Below, piece by piece: positions 1-8,332 of a stretch of DNA of 38,660 bases. This DNA comes from an uncultured bacterium. Lineage in GTDB: Bacteria > Cyanobacteriota > Vampirovibrionia > Gastranaerophilales > Gastranaerophilaceae. The translations under genes and the position numbers were made by a program. The notes beneath the pieces were generated by a model. That model ran no database searches and was not told where the DNA came from. It worked only from the letters and a program-made list of their open reading frames with translations. The stretch spans positions 1-38,660 of the forward strand of contig CACYKP010000014.1 of assembly GCA_902775025.1 (NCBI GenBank), in the 5' to 3' direction. The first letter of the stretch is position 1. Every line of letters begins with the position of its first letter.

Positions 1-243
1 CGTTATTGTGAAAGCGGAGATATTTTGATTAATGAAATTGAGCTTCCGCATCTTGAATGTGGCGATATAATCTGTGTTTACAACACAGGAGCATACAATT
101 ATTCTATGGCTTCTAATTATAATCGTGTAGAAAAACCCGCTATGGTACTTGTAAATAATTCACAATCTGATATGATAATAAATAGAGAGAGTCTGGATGA
201 TTTAATCTCTCACGATTGTATCCCTGATAGGTTGAGAAAATAA
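1..243 (+). CDS. lysA: Diaminopimelate decarboxylase, C-terminal fragment (cut by window edge)
   Basis: The reading frame is open from base 1 and ends with TAA at 241-243, so only the last 80 residues are present. They contain CESGD, with the Cys that completes the active site of the partner subunit in PLP-dependent diaminopimelate/ornithine-type decarboxylases, and GAYNYSMASNYN, the conserved segment whose Tyr lies near the PLP phosphate. The enzyme performs the last step of lysine synthesis, meso-DAP to lysine. The stop codon overlaps the ATG of cdaA (TAATG), so the two genes are probably translationally coupled. A lysA-cdaA pair has a precedent in cyanobacterial-type gene orders. The fragment is too short to exclude another decarboxylase of the same fold, but the motif string fits LysA best. 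Confidence 0.88.
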   Translation, partial: RYCESGDILINEIELPHLECGDIICVYNTGAYNYSMASNYNRVEKPAMVLVNNSQSDMIINRESLDDLISHDCIPDRLRK

Positions 244-1133
244 TGATAGAAACAATTTTAGCAATAATTCAAGAGATTGTAAGACCGCTAAAGTGGTCTC
301 TTACTTGGGTTAACGTTTTTGAAATTGTTATTATCGCGACAGTTCTATTTCTTTTTTACAGAAAATTTATCAAAAACACGCAGTCAGAAAAACTCGTTAA
401 GGGTATTTTTATCCTTATTTTTATGTGGATAATGAGCGAAGTACTCATCTTAATTAACTTAAGAATTTTAGGTTTATTCCTAAAAGGGCTTGTTACTGTT
501 ATATCATTAAGTTTAATAGTTATATTCCAACCGGAACTAAGAAGATTTTTGGGATACTTAGGACAACCGGGATTTATCGGAAGAGTCCTGTTTTCTAAAG
601 AGAATCACGGTACTATAGAAGATGAAAAAGTTGATATTATAAAAGAAATTATAGAAGCTGTTAAATACCTGACAAAAACTAAAACAGGTGCATTAATAGT
701 TTTTAAAAAGGGAATTGACAGCGGTTCTTTCCATGATGTAGGAACAAAAATTGACGCAATTATATCCGCAGAGTTAATTCTAACAATTTTTCACCCCAAT
801 ACACCGCTTCATGACGGTGCAATGGTTATAGACGGAAATAAAATTCAATCAGCAGGTGTTTTGCTTCCTCTAACAGAAGATCCCAAACTCAGTTGGAAAT
901 ATGGTACTCGGCACAGAGCCGCAATTGGAATGTCAGAAGTTTCTGATGCAGCTTGCCTTGTAGTTTCTGAAGAAACAGGTGATGTTTCTATTTCTATGGA
1001 TGGATTACTTAAAAAATATGATGATTTAAAAACACTAAAAGAAGATTTAGAATCAATTTTAGGTATTAAAAAAACTACAGAAGAAGTCAGTACCAAACAT
1101 AAAAACTTTATAGAAAACCTATTCAAAAAATAG
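243..1133 (+). CDS. cdaA: Diadenylate cyclase CdaA (c-di-AMP synthase)
   Basis: A 296-aa membrane-anchored enzyme that condenses two ATP into c-di-AMP, a messenger for osmolyte and envelope control. Three hydrophobic segments fill roughly residues 20-95 (the CdaA anchor), followed by the DisA_N/DAC catalytic domain. The two signature motifs are intact: LHDGA (DGA at 191-193) and GTRHRAAIG (RHR at 223-225). Length and order match ordinary CdaA (about 270-300 aa). The start ATG overlaps the lysA stop by one base, with no separate promoter visible. No CdaR-like regulator follows, unlike the usual Firmicutes arrangement. The identification is firm. Confidence 0.95.
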   Translation: MIETILAIIQEIVRPLKWSLTWVNVFEIVIIATVLFLFYRKFIKNTQSEKLVKGIFILIFMWIMSEVLILINLRILGLFLKGLVTVISLSLIVIFQPELRRFLGYLGQPGFIGRVLFSKENHGTIEDEKVDIIKEIIEAVKYLTKTKTGALIVFKKGIDSGSFHDVGTKIDAIISAELILTIFHPNTPLHDGAMVIDGNKIQSAGVLLPLTEDPKLSWKYGTRHRAAIGMSEVSDAACLVVSEETGDVSISMDGLLKKYDDLKTLKEDLESILGIKKTTEEVSTKHKNFIENLFKK

Positions 1134-1191
1134 TAAAGATTTTTCAGAAAAATTTTAGGCTAAAGCCTTTAATATAAAACGGGAGAAGAGA

Positions 1192-2082
1192 ATGTTTTTC
1201 CATAAGAAAAAAATAGAGCCGAAAAAGAAAACCAAAGCAGAACTTGCAAAAGAGTACATTACAAGAGCATTATTTATTACTCTTGGTGCTTTTATTACAG
1301 CGGCAGCTTTAGAGACCTTCTTGCTCCCGAATAACATTATTGACGGCGGAGTAATCGGCATTTCAATGATGGTTCACTATATTACAAAATGGAATTTGGG
1401 TTTACTTATTTTCTGCATTAATATTCCGTTTATACTGCTTGCTATAAAAAAATTAGGAGTAAAATTTATACTCCAAACCCTTTTTGCTACTGGTATGCTT
1501 GCTATTGCAACAAACGTATTTCATGGTTTTCACGTTACGGAAGAATCAATTTTATCAGCAATTTTTGGCGGTATAATTCTAGGATTCGGAGTTGGTTTAA
1601 TCCTTAGAAATAATGCATCTTTAGACGGAACGGAAATGCTCTCTATTACAATTTCTAAAAAGCTTAGATTTTTATCTGTTGGTGAATTATTAATGATTAT
1701 AAATCTTTTTATATATACCGGTGCAGGATTTTTATTAGGCTGGGATAGAGCATTGTACTCAATTCTAACCTATTATATAGCTTCAAAAGTAATTGATGCG
1801 GTTTTAGAGGGCTTAGATAAATCAAAATCTGTACGAATTGTATCCGAGCATTACCGTGAGATTGGTGATGCAATTATGAAAGAACTTGATACCAGTGTTA
1901 CTTATATGAGAACAATGGGCGGATATTCAAGACAAGAAAAAATTCTTACTTATTGCGTTGTAAATAAGTTTGAAATGCCAAAACTAAAAGATGTTGTACA
2001 CTCACTTGACCCTAAAGCATTCATCGTAACAGAAGATGTGCATGAGGTTGAAGGGGTTCGAGTTAAGCGTAAATCTCACTAA
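1192..2082 (+). CDS. YitT-family integral membrane protein (DUF161 + DUF2179)
   Basis: 296 aa. A Lys-rich N-terminus is followed by about five hydrophobic spans between residues 25 and 195, with the family-typical ALETFLLPNNIIDGGVIGIS segment near residues 40-60 and NNASLDGTEML near 140. A soluble C-terminal ferredoxin-like DUF2179 domain (about 205-290) contains TYMRTMGGYSRQEK and ends EVEGVRVKRKSH. GGGAGAAG sits 5-10 nt before the ATG. It lies 58 bp after cdaA and is probably co-transcribed. The transport substrate of YitT proteins is not established; some members have been linked to small-molecule or ion movement. The family call is solid and the function is open. Confidence 0.9.
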   Translation: MFFHKKKIEPKKKTKAELAKEYITRALFITLGAFITAAALETFLLPNNIIDGGVIGISMMVHYITKWNLGLLIFCINIPFILLAIKKLGVKFILQTLFATGMLAIATNVFHGFHVTEESILSAIFGGIILGFGVGLILRNNASLDGTEMLSITISKKLRFLSVGELLMIINLFIYTGAGFLLGWDRALYSILTYYIASKVIDAVLEGLDKSKSVRIVSEHYREIGDAIMKELDTSVTYMRTMGGYSRQEKILTYCVVNKFEMPKLKDVVHSLDPKAFIVTEDVHEVEGVRVKRKSH

Positions 2083-2152
2083 TTTGATTTTTTGTGATAA
2101 CCTTGAACTTTATTTTACTTATTGTTATCATGTGGGCAAAAGGAGTGTGTGT

Positions 2153-2419
2153 ATGAGAATTAATCCTGTGAATATTAATTATGCAAAACCAAAAACAAAT
2201 AATGTACGGTTTCAAGGTAAACATTCATGCGCTAAATGGGGAGCTGCGTTGTTTGGCGGAGCAGCAACTTTAGGCGCAATTGGGGGTTCACTTATTATGA
2301 CGGGCGGACTTTCTGCAATACCATTATTAGCGGCATACGTTGGTATTGGAGCAGGTTCCGGTGCATTAATCGGACATTCAATTGACAAAAAAAGCAGAGA
2401 ATTTGGCAAAAAAGCATAG
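2153..2419 (+). CDS. Small glycine-rich protein with N-terminal F-Q-G tag
   Basis: 88 aa, function unknown. The start is set by AAAAGGAG seven bases before ATG 2153; the frame is open further upstream but has no ribosome site there. The N-terminus MRINPVNIN...VRFQGK resembles those of other small proteins in this window (13473-13865, 15387-16124). The rest is a small-residue-rich hydrophobic stretch (about 30-75: GAALFGGAATLGAIGG..., then AYVGIGAGSGALIG) like the glycine-zipper segments of membrane-inserting proteins, then a basic tail (KKSREFGKKA). There is no classical signal peptide. The 20 bases around the start are nearly identical to those of the gene at 13865, so the two probably belong to one expressed family. 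Confidence 0.7.
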   Translation: MRINPVNINYAKPKTNNVRFQGKHSCAKWGAALFGGAATLGAIGGSLIMTGGLSAIPLLAAYVGIGAGSGALIGHSIDKKSREFGKKA

Positions 2420-2541
2420 TATTAGGTCAGATAAACCCCTAATAATTGATTTACTAAGTTAAACAACTTAATCCTAAAATTAGTATTTATTTACTTTACA
2501 CCAATAGTTAAAAAAATATAAACATTATCCTTATTTCTCAT

Positions 2542-2569
2542 TTGATGTCATATAATTATCATATATAAT
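2542..2569 (+). promoter_or_regulatory. Candidate sigma-A promoter of grpE-dnaJ
   Basis: TTGATG (2542-2547), 16-bp spacer, TATAAT (2564-2569). The start of transcription would fall at about 2576, giving a very short leader that begins just before the AGGGAGA ribosome site. A second candidate lies upstream (TTTACA 2495-2500, 16 bp, TATAAA 2517-2522). No CIRCE-type HrcA operator (TTAGCACTC-N9-GAGTGCTAA) is visible. Confidence 0.45.
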
Positions 2570-2588
2570 GTTAAATAGGGAGAAAATT

Positions 2589-3218
2589 ATGGAAAATCCG
2601 TTCAAAAAAGCAGTAAAAGACGAAGATAAAACAAAAGAGATTGAAACAGATATAGAAGAAAATCTTGCATCACAAGAAAATTCTAAAGAAAATTCAGATG
2701 GTGAAAATCAAAAATCAGACATTGAAGATGCTGAACAAACAGACGATGATATAATCGTTTCAGCGAGTGATGTTAATCCGCTTCAAGAAAAGTATGATAC
2801 ATTGAATAATCAGTATATAAGACTTGCGGCAGATTTTGAAAACTTTAGAAAACGCACAGAGCAAGAGCGAGAAGCTTTACTTAAGTACGGTGCCGAAAGT
2901 ACATTAAAGAAAATGCTGGAGGTGCTTGATAACTTTGAAAGAGGTCTAAAAGCTATAGAAACAGTCGAGGATTGCGATAAAGTTAAAGAATGTTATAATC
3001 TTGCATATAAAAACTTTACTGATGTTTTAAGTAAAGCAGGACTTGAAACAATAAAAGCAGAAGGCGAGGTTTTTGATCCTAACTTCCACGAAGCTGTTAT
3101 GCAAACACCAACGACTGATAAACCTGAAAATACGATTATAGCCGAACTCCAGAAGGGATATAAATTAGGGGATAAAGTTTTAAGACCAACTCTGGTAAAT
3201 GTTGCAACTGAAGGGTAG
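2589..3218 (+). CDS. grpE: Nucleotide exchange factor GrpE
   Basis: 209 aa from ATG 2589, chosen because AGGGAGA lies 6 nt upstream; an in-frame ATG at 2568 overlaps the promoter -10 box and lacks a ribosome site. GrpE drives ADP release from DnaK. The N-terminal ~60 residues are highly acidic and disordered. A coiled-coil helix follows (about 70-125, YIRLAADFENFRKRTEQERE), then the C-terminal beta domain with the family signature FDPNFHEAVMQ...GYKLGDKVLRPTLVNV. The gene is 96 bp upstream of dnaJ. The usual third member, dnaK, and hrcA are not here. Confidence 0.93.
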   Translation: MENPFKKAVKDEDKTKEIETDIEENLASQENSKENSDGENQKSDIEDAEQTDDDIIVSASDVNPLQEKYDTLNNQYIRLAADFENFRKRTEQEREALLKYGAESTLKKMLEVLDNFERGLKAIETVEDCDKVKECYNLAYKNFTDVLSKAGLETIKAEGEVFDPNFHEAVMQTPTTDKPENTIIAELQKGYKLGDKVLRPTLVNVATEG

Positions 3219-3250
3219 ATACAAAGAATTGAAAATTAGAAAGAAGAAAA

Positions 3251-3266
3251 GTAGGTCGGGTGAAAC
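3251..3266. repeat. Degenerate copy of the GTAGGTTGGGT palindromic repeat
   Basis: GTAGGTCGGGTGAAAC matches the left arm and loop of the better copy at 17780-17800, but the right arm has decayed. It lies between grpE and dnaJ. Confidence 0.4.
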
Positions 3267-3314
3267 ATAGCAACAAATGACTTAAAACTAAAAACTAAGG
3301 AAAATTGAATAGCA

Positions 3315-4451
3315 ATGAGTGATTATTATGAAATATTAGGCGTAGATAAGAACGCAACAAAAGATGAAATAAAGAGTGCTTTTAGAAAGATGGCAAGAAA
3401 ATGGCATCCGGATGTTAATAAAGCACCTGAAGCCGAAGCAAAATTTAAAGAGCTTGGTAAAGCTTATGAAACTTTAATGGATGATGAAAAGCGTGCAACT
3501 TACGACAGGTTTGGTGAAGACGGGCTTCGTGATGCCGGATTTAATACTCAAGGCCCGTTTGCCAGCGGATTTGGTGATTTGGAGGAAGTATTTAATTCAT
3601 TCTTTGGCGGCGGTTTTGGCAGCGGTTTTGGATTCGGCGGTTCAAGACAAAGAGACCCGAACGCTCCTCAAAGAGGTGATGATTTAAGACTTGATATAAG
3701 CTTAGAGTTTGAAGAAGCTGTTTTCGGTTTAACTAAAGAAGTTAAGATAGACCATCTTGAAGAATGTCCTACTTGTAAAGGAACAGGCGCAAAAGCGGGA
3801 GCTAAACCAGAAACTTGTAAGCAATGCGGTGGTCAGGGAAGAATTCAGCAGACAACGAGAACCGTTCTTGGGCATTTTACACAGATTGTAACTTGTCCTC
3901 ATTGTCACGGAAAAGGTACTGTTATTTCTAACCCTTGTCCTGATTGCCACGGTGAAGGCAGAAAAAATGTGGAGAAAAAAGTTGAAATAAAGATTCCGGC
4001 AGGCGTTGATAACGGTTCAAAAATGCGTTTATCTCACGAAGGTGATGCAGGCATTAATGGCGGAGTTGCCGGAGATTTATACATTGTAATTCATGTAAAT
4101 CCATCACCATATTATCAGCGTGACGGAATTAATGTATTAACAAAATTAGACATAACTCCTGCGCAAGCAGTTTTAGGAGATATGGTTAAAATAAAAACTT
4201 TAGACGGAGAGCAGAATGTTACAATTCCTGCAGGTTCGCAGCACGGAAGCGTTGTAAAAATTAAAGGAGCCGGCATCCCAAGTATATCCAAACCATCTAT
4301 GCGGGGCGATCATCTTGTCGTTCTTTCGGTTCAAATCCCGACAAGAATATCAAATGATGAAAGAGTTTTGTACTCAAAGCTGCTGGAGCTTCAATCAGGA
4401 CAAAAAACTAACCTATCTGCTAAAGAACGTATTAAAGGTATGTTTAAATAA
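3315..4451 (+). CDS. dnaJ: Chaperone DnaJ (Hsp40, type I)
   Basis: 378 aa. The J domain (1-70) carries HPD at 31-33, which stimulates DnaK ATPase. A Gly/Phe-rich linker follows (about 78-112). The cysteine-rich domain has four CxxCxGxG repeats (CPTCKGTG, CKQCGGQG, CPHCHGKG, CPDCHGEG; about 150-215) that bind two zinc ions. The C-terminal substrate-binding beta domains extend to about 355. Domain order and length are those of a full type I DnaJ. The start follows a weak purine run (AAGGAAAATTGAATAGCA). The intergenic stretch before it holds a degenerate copy of the short palindromic repeat (3251-3266). Confidence 0.96.
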   Translation: MSDYYEILGVDKNATKDEIKSAFRKMARKWHPDVNKAPEAEAKFKELGKAYETLMDDEKRATYDRFGEDGLRDAGFNTQGPFASGFGDLEEVFNSFFGGGFGSGFGFGGSRQRDPNAPQRGDDLRLDISLEFEEAVFGLTKEVKIDHLEECPTCKGTGAKAGAKPETCKQCGGQGRIQQTTRTVLGHFTQIVTCPHCHGKGTVISNPCPDCHGEGRKNVEKKVEIKIPAGVDNGSKMRLSHEGDAGINGGVAGDLYIVIHVNPSPYYQRDGINVLTKLDITPAQAVLGDMVKIKTLDGEQNVTIPAGSQHGSVVKIKGAGIPSISKPSMRGDHLVVLSVQIPTRISNDERVLYSKLLELQSGQKTNLSAKERIKGMFK

Positions 4452-4499
4452 CAAAATTTGTGGTAAAATAAAATGGCAAGCTAACCCTGTGGAGAGAAA

Positions 4500-5939
4500 A
4501 TGCGCAAATTATTGTTATTAATAGGAATTATTATAATCTCGATGTCCGGTGCATTTGCAGCAAAAATTCCTGATGATGTAAGAACTTATATCGAACAAAA
4601 TATTCCTAAAGCAGATATAAGATTTGATGGTGTGATAATTTTTCCTGATAATACAATATATTTGCCTTTGTATCCATCCTTATTTTCGGATATTAAGAGC
4701 TTATCAATAAAAGAAACTTATCCTGCTGGATTAACTATTCACCAAAGACCTGATATTATAATTTTTAATAATGATTTTGTATTAATGAGAGTATTAACAG
4801 ACGGAGAGGGACATCGTACCGTTTTACATCAAACAAACCCTCCTCTTCAAGTCAGAACAGGACTTCTCCCTCAGGATATGCTTGTACCAAGCGGCTTGAT
4901 TATTCCTGAAAATATAAAAGGAATAATAGGCAATCTTAAAATAGATACTAAAAGTGAGGACTTAATAAGAGTTAACAATGATGAGTCTTTCGAAGAATTT
5001 CTGAAAAATACAGAGCCAGCAACACCGCAAGCAATGATTCAAGAGTTAGCAAATAAGGTTATTTTTGTAACAACAAATTATTCGAAAAATATTCAAGTTG
5101 TTGAACCTGCACACGCTTCACCAAGCTATTCGCTTGCACAAAAATCTATTCCTATTGATGTAAAAGCCGTACAAGACGGAAAATTTTTGTTAGTTACCGC
5201 ATACGACAGACCTTTTATTGATATTGTATCTGTTGCTGATTCAAGATTTATTAAGCAGATATCTTTAGGCACTAATCCTGAACAAATCTTAATTGACTCG
5301 GAAAATAACAAAGCTTATGTTACTGCACCGTCTTCATCAACTATATTCGTTATAGATTTAAAAACAATGTCATTATGCCAAAAAATTAAAATTAACGGAT
5401 ATTGTGAACACATTTTATTGAGCGAAGGCAAGTTATTCTATGTTGATAAGCTTCATAATGAATTATGGGCAATAGAGCTTCAAAAAAATTATGAATTAAG
5501 AGATATTGGTAAATTTCCAAATGTTTCTGCAATAGCTTATTCTAATAATAAATTATTTGTAGCCAGCAGAACTAAAAGCCGTATTGCGGTTATTGATTAT
5601 GATACGCTTGGCTTAGTTAACGAATTTACCACAGTAAGCAAACCGATATCAATGCTTTTATACGGAAATATATTATATGTTTTAGGGGCGCAAACAAACG
5701 AATTACAGGTTCTTGATACTGTTTCAAATTCTGTTATTAAAAATATTTCGCTTGGGACAGGCGGGTATTCTTCCGGTCTAAAGCAGGTTGAAGGTACAAA
5801 CTTTGCTGTAATAACTGACCTAAAAAACAACTACTATTCTATTTTAGATATTCCAAGCGGAACAATATTAAAAACTTATGAGCTTAATATTCCGATAAAA
5901 GATGTAATTATAGCTGACAAAGTAAGGCTTTTTGAATAG
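4500..5939 (+). CDS. Secreted YVTN/YncE-type beta-propeller protein
   Basis: 479 aa. A clear signal peptide opens the protein (residues 1-20, MRKLLLLIGIIIISMSGAFA, likely cleaved before AK). An N-terminal module of unknown type (about 21-180) is rich in Pro/Ile and contains LLPQDMLVPSGLIIPENIKG. From about 210 to the end come repeated four-strand blades with the spacing typical of YncE/YVTN propellers: LLVTAYDRPFIDIVSV, KAYVTAPSSSTIFVIDL, KLFVASRTKSRIAVIDY, ILYVLGAQTNELQVLD. It is probably periplasmic or cell-surface; ligand unknown. GGAGAG precedes the ATG. It lies 48 bp after dnaJ with an extended -10-like TGTGGTAAAAT in the gap. Confidence 0.82.
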   Translation: MRKLLLLIGIIIISMSGAFAAKIPDDVRTYIEQNIPKADIRFDGVIIFPDNTIYLPLYPSLFSDIKSLSIKETYPAGLTIHQRPDIIIFNNDFVLMRVLTDGEGHRTVLHQTNPPLQVRTGLLPQDMLVPSGLIIPENIKGIIGNLKIDTKSEDLIRVNNDESFEEFLKNTEPATPQAMIQELANKVIFVTTNYSKNIQVVEPAHASPSYSLAQKSIPIDVKAVQDGKFLLVTAYDRPFIDIVSVADSRFIKQISLGTNPEQILIDSENNKAYVTAPSSSTIFVIDLKTMSLCQKIKINGYCEHILLSEGKLFYVDKLHNELWAIELQKNYELRDIGKFPNVSAIAYSNNKLFVASRTKSRIAVIDYDTLGLVNEFTTVSKPISMLLYGNILYVLGAQTNELQVLDTVSNSVIKNISLGTGGYSSGLKQVEGTNFAVITDLKNNYYSILDIPSGTILKTYELNIPIKDVIIADKVRLFE

Positions 5940-6003
5940 GGGTAAATGTACAAGTGTTTGGTTGATTAACTAAGTACTGTTAAATGATTGGGATAAATTT
6001 TGT

Positions 6004-6570
6004 ATGGATATTATACTGGACGAAACAACAAATAATGTAATGGCAAGTTTGGAAGAAACTCAAAAACAATTCTGGAATATCGCAAGAGAAACCGGTGTTA
6101 TGCTTAATATGTTCATAAAAATGATGGACGTAAAAAATGCAATAGAGATAGGAACTTCTAACGGATATTCAGGTTTATGGCTTTCAAAAGCATTGAAACA
6201 AACCGGAGGACATCTTACAACTATAGAATTTTATGAAAAACGTCAAAGTGTAGCGATAGAAAATTTTAAAACTTGCGGGGTAGATGACATTATTACTCCA
6301 ATTCAGGGCTCAGCTATTATGATTTTGGAAAACTTACCTGAAGATGCAAAATTTGATTTTGTGTTTATTGATGCAAATAAGAGAGAGTACATAAAATATT
6401 TTAATATATTAAAACCGCATTTAACTGAAAAATGTTTAATAACAGCAGATAATATAACTTCCCATGCTGAAAAAGTTAAGGATTTTGTTGATGCAATTGA
6501 TGCTGATGATGAATTTCAATATGAGATTTTAGACCTTCCTGCGGGGTTGCTTGTTGCATACAGAGGATAA
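6004..6570 (+). CDS. SAM-dependent O-methyltransferase (class I, catechol-OMT-like)
   Basis: 188 aa. Motif I is AIEIGTSNGYSGLWLSKAL (Glu48-Ile-Gly50 with the glycine loop), followed by TIEFYEKR, whose acidic residue binds the SAM ribose. FDFVFIDANKREYIKYF carries the Asp-x-x-Lys metal/substrate signature of the Methyltransf_3/24 group, and ITADNI matches their DNv motif. The whole protein is one Rossmann domain, a little shorter than the usual ~210-220 aa. Substrate unknown. There is no Shine-Dalgarno; GATAAA lies 6 nt before the ATG, so translation may be leaderless. Confidence 0.85.
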   Translation: MDIILDETTNNVMASLEETQKQFWNIARETGVMLNMFIKMMDVKNAIEIGTSNGYSGLWLSKALKQTGGHLTTIEFYEKRQSVAIENFKTCGVDDIITPIQGSAIMILENLPEDAKFDFVFIDANKREYIKYFNILKPHLTEKCLITADNITSHAEKVKDFVDAIDADDEFQYEILDLPAGLLVAYRG

Positions 6571-6675
6571 GAATAAGTTTCGTAACATTTTGTAACATAT
6601 TTCTTGTTCAAAAAGCAATTTTTAAGAATAAAAATCATTTATATAAGTAAGGGATATTATTTTGAGGATAAAAAC

Positions 6676-8322
6676 ATGTCTTATATAAATGGTTTGGGTA
6701 AAAATCATGCAGCAGAGTATAAAGAATTTGGTGAAAAAATTCTTGCTGAGAATAAAGAGATATTGAAAAAAGCAGGTGTTACCCCGCCTTTATTTAATAA
6801 TGACTTAGAACAAGATAATGCTGGTTTGGTTTTTGAAAGAACGCAAGTATTATCTGAAGATGTTGACGACGATGATGACGACGATGACGAAAAAAAGAAA
6901 AAAAGCAGTTATAAACCATCTTCTATTTCGAAGAATTCTACTTTGACTGATGTCAGATCTTCTGCAGGTATGAAGAATACAGTGTATAAAAATAGTATTA
7001 AATCAAGCAATATGGTTGATAAAGGCTCTGATGACCCATCCCCCAGCTTGGATGAATTTAATGATTCATTAGAAACATCAAACGGCTCTAATGATAATGA
7101 CGACTTGGCAGATTTTATGTCTAGAGAATATGAGAAAGGCTTACACTTAAATGGCGGCGGATATGCATATTACGAAAAAAACAATGAAAGCACAAATACA
7201 TCTTTTGTCGCAAATGTTACAGGTTCTTATACGACAAAGAATGGAAATTTTTCATTAAGCTATGGCGGTTCTTTCGAGTATGCAGTTAATAATGATAATA
7301 TAATACCGGAAATTGAGTCTGCATCAGCTAATAAGCCATCTACAGACAGTACCCAAACAAAAACAAGAGCAGAAGATTCTGCTCAAACACCATCTCAGCC
7401 GGCTGACAATAATACAAATAAATCAGATGATAAAAGCGGTAATGCGATTTTAATGGCAAAATACAAAGACAAAAATTTAACTTATGCAGCCGGCGGAACA
7501 GCAAACATTTACGATAATAATACAAGGCTATATAATATTTATGCAGGCGTAATGCATAATTCTACAGGTATAGCAGCTACATTAAGAAGAAAAATAGAGG
7601 TTTCTTTTGATGCAAATGGAAAACTTGTTGATAATCAAACAGATGTAAAACTGCATCTTTTGAAACCTAAAAAAGCAGCAACTCCTACAGATGTAGCCCC
7701 TGAACTTCCAACTCCTGATGAAACAAAAGAGCATGAAAGTCTTGTAAATACTGATAAACAAGAGGTAGAAGAAATTGCAGGAACAGGACAAGGTGCATAC
7801 GGCTTTGGTTTAAATCTTAAATTGGCAACCGCTCAACAGGCAGATGAATATGGTGTGGAAGTAAAAAACACTTCTTTAATTACAAAAAAGACAGATGATA
7901 AAAATGTTGTTACTCTAACTCCGTATGCAGGTCTTTATGATTATCATCCAAACACTAATGAAGGAATTAAAGTTCGCACAGGTGTAATGGCAACCTTGGA
8001 CAGCCAAATTAATAATGATTTAAGTATTTCATCACAAGCTATCATTGATAATAAACGTATAATGCAAGGTGGCTACAAACCTTCAAATACATTTATGGCA
8101 GTATTAGATACAGCTGTTAATTATAAAAAACTTTCCGTAGTAGCATCTACAGGTTATATTAATTCTAATTCCGAGGTAAAGTATTCATTTATAAACGGAG
8201 GTATTAAATATACGATGAAGAACTCAGAACTATCAGGAGAAGTTGGATGGCAGGAATATGGTTTGAAGGGCGACGAAAATAAAATTTTTCATGCCGGATT
8301 AAGATATGCCGTTAATTTTTAA
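6676..8322 (+). CDS. Beta-barrel-like protein without a signal peptide
   Basis: 548 aa, unrecognised. The start is ATG 6676 with GAGGA seven bases upstream. The N-terminal third is polar and disordered, with an eight-Asp run followed by EKKKK at about residues 64-76 and Ser/Asn-rich linkers. The rest alternates hydrophobic and polar residues as membrane beta-strands do (about 160-200, 260-300, 370-390, 410-548), broken by low-complexity loops rich in Thr/Asp/Lys. The last strand KIFHAGLRYAVNF ends in Phe, like the BAM recognition signal of outer-membrane proteins. No signal peptide is present, which is odd for such a protein. Its end is only 10 bp from the convergent EF-hand gene. Confidence 0.7.
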   Translation: MSYINGLGKNHAAEYKEFGEKILAENKEILKKAGVTPPLFNNDLEQDNAGLVFERTQVLSEDVDDDDDDDDEKKKKSSYKPSSISKNSTLTDVRSSAGMKNTVYKNSIKSSNMVDKGSDDPSPSLDEFNDSLETSNGSNDNDDLADFMSREYEKGLHLNGGGYAYYEKNNESTNTSFVANVTGSYTTKNGNFSLSYGGSFEYAVNNDNIIPEIESASANKPSTDSTQTKTRAEDSAQTPSQPADNNTNKSDDKSGNAILMAKYKDKNLTYAAGGTANIYDNNTRLYNIYAGVMHNSTGIAATLRRKIEVSFDANGKLVDNQTDVKLHLLKPKKAATPTDVAPELPTPDETKEHESLVNTDKQEVEEIAGTGQGAYGFGLNLKLATAQQADEYGVEVKNTSLITKKTDDKNVVTLTPYAGLYDYHPNTNEGIKVRTGVMATLDSQINNDLSISSQAIIDNKRIMQGGYKPSNTFMAVLDTAVNYKKLSVVASTGYINSNSEVKYSFINGGIKYTMKNSELSGEVGWQEYGLKGDENKIFHAGLRYAVNF

Positions 8323-8332
8323 CAAAAATAAA

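Noticed and set aside
2036-2152. Upstream extension of the small F-Q-G protein
   Set aside because: It overlaps the end of the YitT gene and has no ribosome site; AAAAGGAG marks ATG 2153.
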